The translations under genes and the position numbers were made by a program. Below are positions 30,755 through 34,378 of a stretch of 34,378 nt of DNA, piece after piece; position 1 is the stretch's first letter, and every line of letters starts with the position of its first letter. Source of the DNA: an uncultured Clostridia bacterium (GTDB lineage: Bacteria; Bacillota; Clostridia; Lachnospirales; CAG-274). The stretch spans positions 1-34,378 of the forward strand of contig CANROO010000006.1 in NCBI GenBank assembly GCA_947632235.1. The letters are read 5' to 3'. The notes under the pieces were generated by a model that saw nothing but the letters and a program-made list of their open reading frames with translations, was not told the origin of the DNA and made no database searches.

Positions 30755-30783
30755 TTGAAAAGATAGATATTTTCATTTAAAAT
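30755..30783 (+). promoter_or_regulatory. Promoter of the DUF4321-maf operon
   Basis: TTGAAA (30755-30760), 17 bp, TAAAAT (30778-30783) on the plus strand; its -35 is only 8 bp from that of the divergent MBOAT promoter, so polymerases may compete. Confidence 0.65.
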
Positions 30784-30816
30784 AATATAAGTATAACAAA
30801 AGAAAGGAAGACTGAA

Positions 30817-31071
30817 ATGAAGGGTAAATACAATATTATTTTTCTGCTTGTGCTTATATCGGGACTTATAATAGGCAGTTTTTTGGGCACGCTTGCCACA
30901 AAAATACCATATCTCTATTGGCTTGACTACGGAAAGACGATAGGCATAACACAGCCTCTTGTAGTAGATCTTAGCTTTGTATATCTGCAGTTCGGCTTTC
31001 ATGTATCGTTCACTATTGCAGGCATTATAGGCATGCTTATAGCCGGCATACTATATAAAAAGTTCTTCTAA
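30817..31071 (+). CDS. DUF4321 small membrane protein
   Basis: An 84-aa protein with two membrane helices (about residues 6-28 and 58-80) and the family segment FLGTLATKIPYLYWLDYGKTIGI between them. DUF4321 proteins commonly precede maf and the rod-shape genes mreBCD in Clostridia; their function is unknown. AAAGGAAG precedes the ATG; maf starts 14 bp downstream. Confidence 0.85.
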   Translation: MKGKYNIIFLLVLISGLIIGSFLGTLATKIPYLYWLDYGKTIGITQPLVVDLSFVYLQFGFHVSFTIAGIIGMLIAGILYKKFF

Positions 31072-31085
31072 GGAGGCAGAATGAT

Positions 31086-31664
31086 ATGAATATAATACTG
31101 GCTTCCGCCTCGCCGAGGCGCTCGGAGCTTATGAAGCAGGCAGGACTTGATTTCAGGGTGTCCGTTTGCGGCACGGATGAAAGCTATGACGAGGGACTTT
31201 CGCCCGAGGATATAGTTACACAGCTTTCTTTGAGAAAGGCCGACGCCGTATTTGACAAGGAGATGCCCGAAGGGGACAGCGTTGTTGTGGCGGCAGACAC
31301 AATAGTTGTGCTGGACGATGAAATACTGGGAAAGCCCAAGGACAGAGCGGACGCCGTGAGGATGCTCAGGGAGCTTTCGGGCAGGATGCACAGGGTATAC
31401 ACGGGCACAACGCTTTATTACTACGTGGGAGGCAAGGTAAGCGTTGAAAGCTTTGCCGAGTGTGCCGAGGTGTACTTCAGAGAGCTTGACGATGATATAA
31501 TAAACGAGTATGTAGACAGCTGGGAGCCCATGGACAAGGCAGGAGCCTACGGCATACAGGGAAAGGGCGCAGTGCTCATAGACAGGATATGCGGAGATTA
31601 CTATACCATAGTCGGGCTTCCCATTGCAAAGGTATATCATTCCATAAAAAAATATTCAAAATAA
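31086..31664 (+). CDS. maf: Maf nucleoside-triphosphate pyrophosphatase
   Basis: A 192-aa enzyme with all Maf motifs: ILASASPRRSELMKQAG at the N-terminus, VVVAADTIVVLDDEILGKP (catalytic Asp, about residues 61-79), SGRMHRVYTG and DKAGAYGIQGKGA. Family members hydrolyse dTTP, UTP and modified nucleotides to monophosphates and are linked to septum control in Bacillus. AAGGAGG precedes the ATG. mreB-type genes do not follow here; a terminator does. Confidence 0.95.
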   Translation: MNIILASASPRRSELMKQAGLDFRVSVCGTDESYDEGLSPEDIVTQLSLRKADAVFDKEMPEGDSVVVAADTIVVLDDEILGKPKDRADAVRMLRELSGRMHRVYTGTTLYYYVGGKVSVESFAECAEVYFRELDDDIINEYVDSWEPMDKAGAYGIQGKGAVLIDRICGDYYTIVGLPIAKVYHSIKKYSK

Positions 31665-31679
31665 CGCTTAACAAAAAAA

Positions 31680-31726
31680 TCACCCCAAAGGCTTTTAAAA
31701 CCTTTGGGGTGAAATTATTTTTGGGT
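31680..31726. terminator. Bidirectional terminator between maf and pectate lyase
   Basis: TCACCCCAAAGG pairs with CCTTTGGGGTGA (loop CTTTTAAAA), followed by AATTATTTTTGGGTTTTTTT on the plus strand. Confidence 0.8.
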
Positions 31727-31730
31727 TTTT

Positions 31731-34073
31731 TTATCTTTCAACGGGCATTTTATAACTGCTGTCAAGTATCTTCTGCAGTACCTGTGCAACATCTGCCGAA
31801 TCCAGCTTGCCGTTCATATCCACATCTATATATTTCATATAATCCGGCGTCTTGTCTTCAATAGGCATTTCCGTTCCTGTAAGGACCTTGCTCAGAATAT
31901 CGGCAGCATCGTTTATCTCAAGCTGTCTGTCGCCGTCGGCACTGCCGTAGACAGGCTCTGAAGGCTCGGGAGCGCTTGAAGGCTCGGCTGTGGTGGCTTC
32001 GGTGGAAGCCTCGGTCGATGTTTGCGATGCTGTGGTAGTCTGAGTTGAAGGCTCCGCAGTGGTAGTCTGAGTTGAAGGCTCTGCAGTGGTAGTTTCAGTC
32101 GAAGTTTCCGTTGTGCTCAGGGTCGTAACCGTAGTAGTTTCGGGAGCTATGCCGTTGTACTCCGCAACCTCAATATAGTATATATCCACATTTGTTGAAG
32201 GCTTGAATGTATATGTGCCTGCGTCCAGAAGGTCAATTGTAGTTATAACATCGTTGCCCTTATTGCCCGTCTGGAATATGCCGTGATATACATTGTCGGG
32301 AGCCTCTGGACACTTTACCTCTACCCTCTGGGGAGTATTTCCCGCAGTGGACGCTATGACCGTAAACTTGGCTGCGGAGGATGTTGTGAAGCTTATCTCT
32401 GAGCCTGTTGCAAAGCTTCCCTCGTAGCTGTAAGGCTCTGTGCCTCTGTAGCCCGAAGCCTTGTTTGCCTTGCAGGATGCAGCGGCGCCCTTGAAGAATG
32501 TGCCTGTGCCGTCAAGTCCGCCGAATTCCTTGCCCGTAGAGCCGGAGGTTTCGGGGTCATAGTAGTAAACAGCCGTAACATCGCCTATTACCTCGGGAGG
32601 AGTGATAGTATCTTCAACAACAATGGTCTTCGTAGGAGCACCGCTTTCCGAGACCGCTATATCCTTAGCCTCCTCGGGTGAATGGAGCACATAAGCCTTG
32701 CTTCCTATATATCCGTTTGCATCAAAGTTGTTGTATGTCCAGCCTCCCTTTTTGGCAGTGAAGTCGCTTGCCGTCATTCTGTATTCCCTTGAAGGCGCGT
32801 TGAAGTAGTCCACGCCCTCGGCGCTTTCTCTTGTGTTGACCATTACATTGTTGTACGCCTTTATAACACCGCCGTCATTATCGGAAAACTTTGAGGCATA
32901 TCCGCCCTGAGATGAGGTGAGGAAGGGTGAAGAAGCATCCTCAAAATAGTTATTCTCGGCAAATATACTGCAGTTGCAGGTAGCACCTACGCCATAGGCC
33001 GTGGTGCCGTAATAATAGTTATTGTATACATGTATGTTATGCCATCTTACTCTGGGCGTTCTCTGACCCGTGCCGTCAAAGAAATTGTGATGGAAGGTTA
33101 TGTTGCCCGTGCTCTCCCTGCTACTTGCACTTGAACCAATAAGAGAGGTCTTGTCCGTTCCCTTGAAGTGGTTGTAGGAAACGGTCACATTGTTACATTC
33201 TCTCAGATCGCAGGAGCCGTCGCCGTGGAGCTTATCTCTTTCCGAGGTGCTGTCCTTGGGATACCAGCCCGAATAGAAGGTATTGTTATGTACCCAGAGA
33301 TCCTCGGCATTTTCAAAGCCTATAGCGTCCTCTGTGTAGTCGGTGAATACCATATTTCTGAACTCGGTGTCCTTATTATCGCCGGAGCCTATTCCCCAGC
33401 CCGAGAAGCCGGAGCCCGGACCTACGCCTTCTATTGTGACACCGCAGGTGTTTTTCCACATACCGGGGCTTGTGGAAGAGCCTACGGGCGTTATCTTGCC
33501 TATAACTCTTATTATAATGGGCTTGCCTTTATTAAGGCTGTTAAGACCGCCCAGAAGAGAAGTAAGACTCTTATTGTTATATACCTTGCTCTTGTTCTTT
33601 TCTGTAGCGTATATTATAAGAGTACCATCGGCAACTGTTCCGTCGGCATTATATGCGCCGGGAGCGCTGTTATTGGCAAAAGCGAAGCCCGAACGGTCAT
33701 ACGCTTCGGGTGTTGCCGTGTATGTGACAACGGCATTTCCCTCCGCGCCGTCTGTTACGGGAACTACCTTTACATCATAGCTTGTACCGCCCTTTAAGCC
33801 CAATACGTCAACTCTGTACGCATTGCCTCCTTCATTTCTGACAAGCTCGCTGTCGACCCTTACATAGGCGCTGTCGGGCTGTGAGCTTTCCTTGCTGTAT
33901 ACATTGTAATCAGCGCCGTTTGCGCCTTCCCATTCAATGAAGATGCTTTCATTGCCTGCGCCCTCGAGAATTACGCTTTCTGCAGCGGCTGCGGTAAAGC
34001 ACGAAAGGCTTACTGCCGAAAGTGTCATAACTGCCGAAAGACCAAGCGCAGTGATAGATTTTTTGACATTCAT
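31731..34073 (-). CDS. Secreted pectate lyase (PL1-like) with FN3-like domain and dockerin
   Basis: Start at MNVKKSITALG (GAGGTGTACAAAA upstream). The 780-aa protein has a signal peptide (cut near AAAAES), an FN3-like domain (about residues 35-120) and a right-handed beta-helix lyase domain (about 130-480). The lyase domain includes GVTIEGVGPGSGFSGWGI, ENAEDLWVHNNTF, DKTSLIGSS and TGQRTPRVRWHNIHVYNNYY (conserved R-x-PR-x-R). A beta-sandwich, perhaps a CBM (about 500-645), a Thr/Ser/Glu linker of STQTTTAEP-like repeats and a C-terminal dockerin follow. The dockerin has two calcium-loop repeats (SADGDRQLEINDAADIL and DVDMNGKLDSADVAQVL). It would cleave polygalacturonate by beta-elimination and dock to a cohesin scaffold. 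Confidence 0.9.
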   Translation of the reverse strand: MNVKKSITALGLSAVMTLSAVSLSCFTAAAAESVILEGAGNESIFIEWEGANGADYNVYSKESSQPDSAYVRVDSELVRNEGGNAYRVDVLGLKGGTSYDVKVVPVTDGAEGNAVVTYTATPEAYDRSGFAFANNSAPGAYNADGTVADGTLIIYATEKNKSKVYNNKSLTSLLGGLNSLNKGKPIIIRVIGKITPVGSSTSPGMWKNTCGVTIEGVGPGSGFSGWGIGSGDNKDTEFRNMVFTDYTEDAIGFENAEDLWVHNNTFYSGWYPKDSTSERDKLHGDGSCDLRECNNVTVSYNHFKGTDKTSLIGSSASSRESTGNITFHHNFFDGTGQRTPRVRWHNIHVYNNYYYGTTAYGVGATCNCSIFAENNYFEDASSPFLTSSQGGYASKFSDNDGGVIKAYNNVMVNTRESAEGVDYFNAPSREYRMTASDFTAKKGGWTYNNFDANGYIGSKAYVLHSPEEAKDIAVSESGAPTKTIVVEDTITPPEVIGDVTAVYYYDPETSGSTGKEFGGLDGTGTFFKGAAASCKANKASGYRGTEPYSYEGSFATGSEISFTTSSAAKFTVIASTAGNTPQRVEVKCPEAPDNVYHGIFQTGNKGNDVITTIDLLDAGTYTFKPSTNVDIYYIEVAEYNGIAPETTTVTTLSTTETSTETTTAEPSTQTTTAEPSTQTTTASQTSTEASTEATTAEPSSAPEPSEPVYGSADGDRQLEINDAADILSKVLTGTEMPIEDKTPDYMKYIDVDMNGKLDSADVAQVLQKILDSSYKMPVER

Positions 34074-34102
34074 TTTTGTACACCTCATTTTTTTATTTTT
34101 TT

Positions 34103-34108
34103 ATTATA
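34103..34108 (-). promoter_or_regulatory. Possible -10 of the pectate lyase promoter
   Basis: A perfect TATAAT lies 30 bp before the start. The -35 is only TGAAAA at 17 bp. The 54-bp gap also holds a weak AGCTTTTAAGCT hairpin that could end the upstream gene. Confidence 0.4.
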
Positions 34109-34127
34109 AGCTTAAAAGCTATAGTTT

Positions 34128-34378
34128 TCAGATCTTATCGAGAGCCTGCTGTATGTCGGCTATTATATCCTCGGCATTTTCTATGCCTACGGACATTCTT
34201 ATAAGCTCGGGCTTTACTCCGCAGTCAACAAGCTGTTGATCGGTGAGCTGTCTGTGGGTGGATGAAGCAGGATGCAGAACTCCCGTCCTGGCATCTGCCA
34301 CATGGCAGACGATGTTGCAGAGCCTGAGGCTGTCCATAAGCTTTACGGAGGCTTCTCTTCCGCCCTTGGGACCGAAGG
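34128..34378 (-). CDS. O-acetylhomoserine sulfhydrylase-type PLP enzyme, C-terminal part
   Basis: The frame continues upstream to the window edge (FGPKGGREASVKLMDSLRL), so this is the last ~83 residues of a ~430-aa protein. The ending VCHVADARTGVLHPASSTHRQL, then LIRMSVGIENAEDIIADI, is characteristic of the Cys/Met-metabolism PLP enzymes. The sequence fits MetY best (O-acetylhomoserine plus sulfide to homocysteine), with cystathionine gamma-synthase relatives as alternatives. The catalytic Lys region lies outside the window. Confidence 0.88.
   Translation of the reverse strand, partial: FGPKGGREASVKLMDSLRLCNIVCHVADARTGVLHPASSTHRQLTDQQLVDCGVKPELIRMSVGIENAEDIIADIQQALDKI

Noticed and set aside
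31068-31640. 190-aa minus-strand ORF
   Set aside because: Antisense to maf, which has every family motif and a ribosome site.
32020-32120. DNA repeat array in the pectate lyase gene
   Set aside because: It is the coding sequence of a Thr/Ser-rich linker (STQTTTAEP repeats), as usual before dockerins.
33168-33797. 209-aa plus-strand ORF
   Set aside because: Antisense to the pectate lyase catalytic domain; no start signal.

Overview
The window looks like a chromosomal stretch from a gut or rumen clostridium close to Ruminococcus (Oscillospiraceae). The signs are a pectate lyase ending in a dockerin, a DUF4321-Maf pair, a sensory [FeFe]-hydrogenase/SpoIIE-phosphatase module, Clostridia-type rSAM/SPASM peptide maturation, frequent AGA/AGG/ATA codons, strong AGGAGG ribosome sites and textbook sigma-A promoters. 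Genus-level placement is inference.

Layout. 1-2900: two secreted proteins with copper-amine-oxidase-like stalk domains and a membrane-anchored unknown, lying among decayed RHS-core fragments. 2905-5060: an HPK10/LytTR two-component pair with a strong promoter. 5200-9500: an orphan sugar-type solute-binding lipoprotein beside a 972-aa hybrid sensor kinase. 9730-12170 (+): a flavodoxin/ferredoxin protein, a TfoX-N protein, a possible ADP-ribosyltransferase-fold protein, a MazG-like protein and two acetyltransferase-like scraps. 12275-15433: a 1052-aa protein of no recognised family, then a truncated methyltransferase-like ORF and a palindrome-rich intergenic repeat. 16034-19200 (-): argF-trpS-kdgK. 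19281-20018 (+): an inactive-looking LytM protein (SpoIIQ-like). 20046-20300: a hairpin-rich insertion between two identical copies of a terminator. 20309-23500 (-): thioredoxin-like ferredoxin, sensory hydrogenase and SpoIIE phosphatase. 23606-27682 (-): an ACGX-type Cys-repeat peptide, its radical SAM/SPASM maturase, nitroreductase, FMN/ferredoxin protein, zinc macrodomain and class M sirtuin, with a divergent HxlR regulator. 28228-30685 (-): SGNH/AlgX-like and MBOAT acyltransferase pair. 30817-31664 (+): DUF4321 and maf. 31731-34073 (-): dockerin-bearing pectate lyase. 34128-end (-): the 3' part of an O-acetylhomoserine sulfhydrylase-type gene.

How they fit together. Pectate lyase and KDG kinase belong to one pectin/uronate route, though they are not adjacent. 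The hydrogenase module probably senses H2 or redox state and signals through a phosphatase. The best candidate for an undescribed system is 23606-28205: a RiPP-like peptide and maturase apparently co-transcribed with an ADP-ribosylation writer/eraser pair and two flavoproteins, under a single-Cys HxlR repressor. The macrodomain/SirTM pair usually travels with GcvH-L and LplA2; neither is visible here. A second system-level signal is an exact 18-nt quasi-palindrome (TTTCAGACTGTCGAAAAA) found three times, always attached to terminator stems. In one place it begins a ~230-bp structured insertion flanked by a 28-bp duplication of the terminator. All assignments come from reading the sequence and remembered family knowledge; no search was run.
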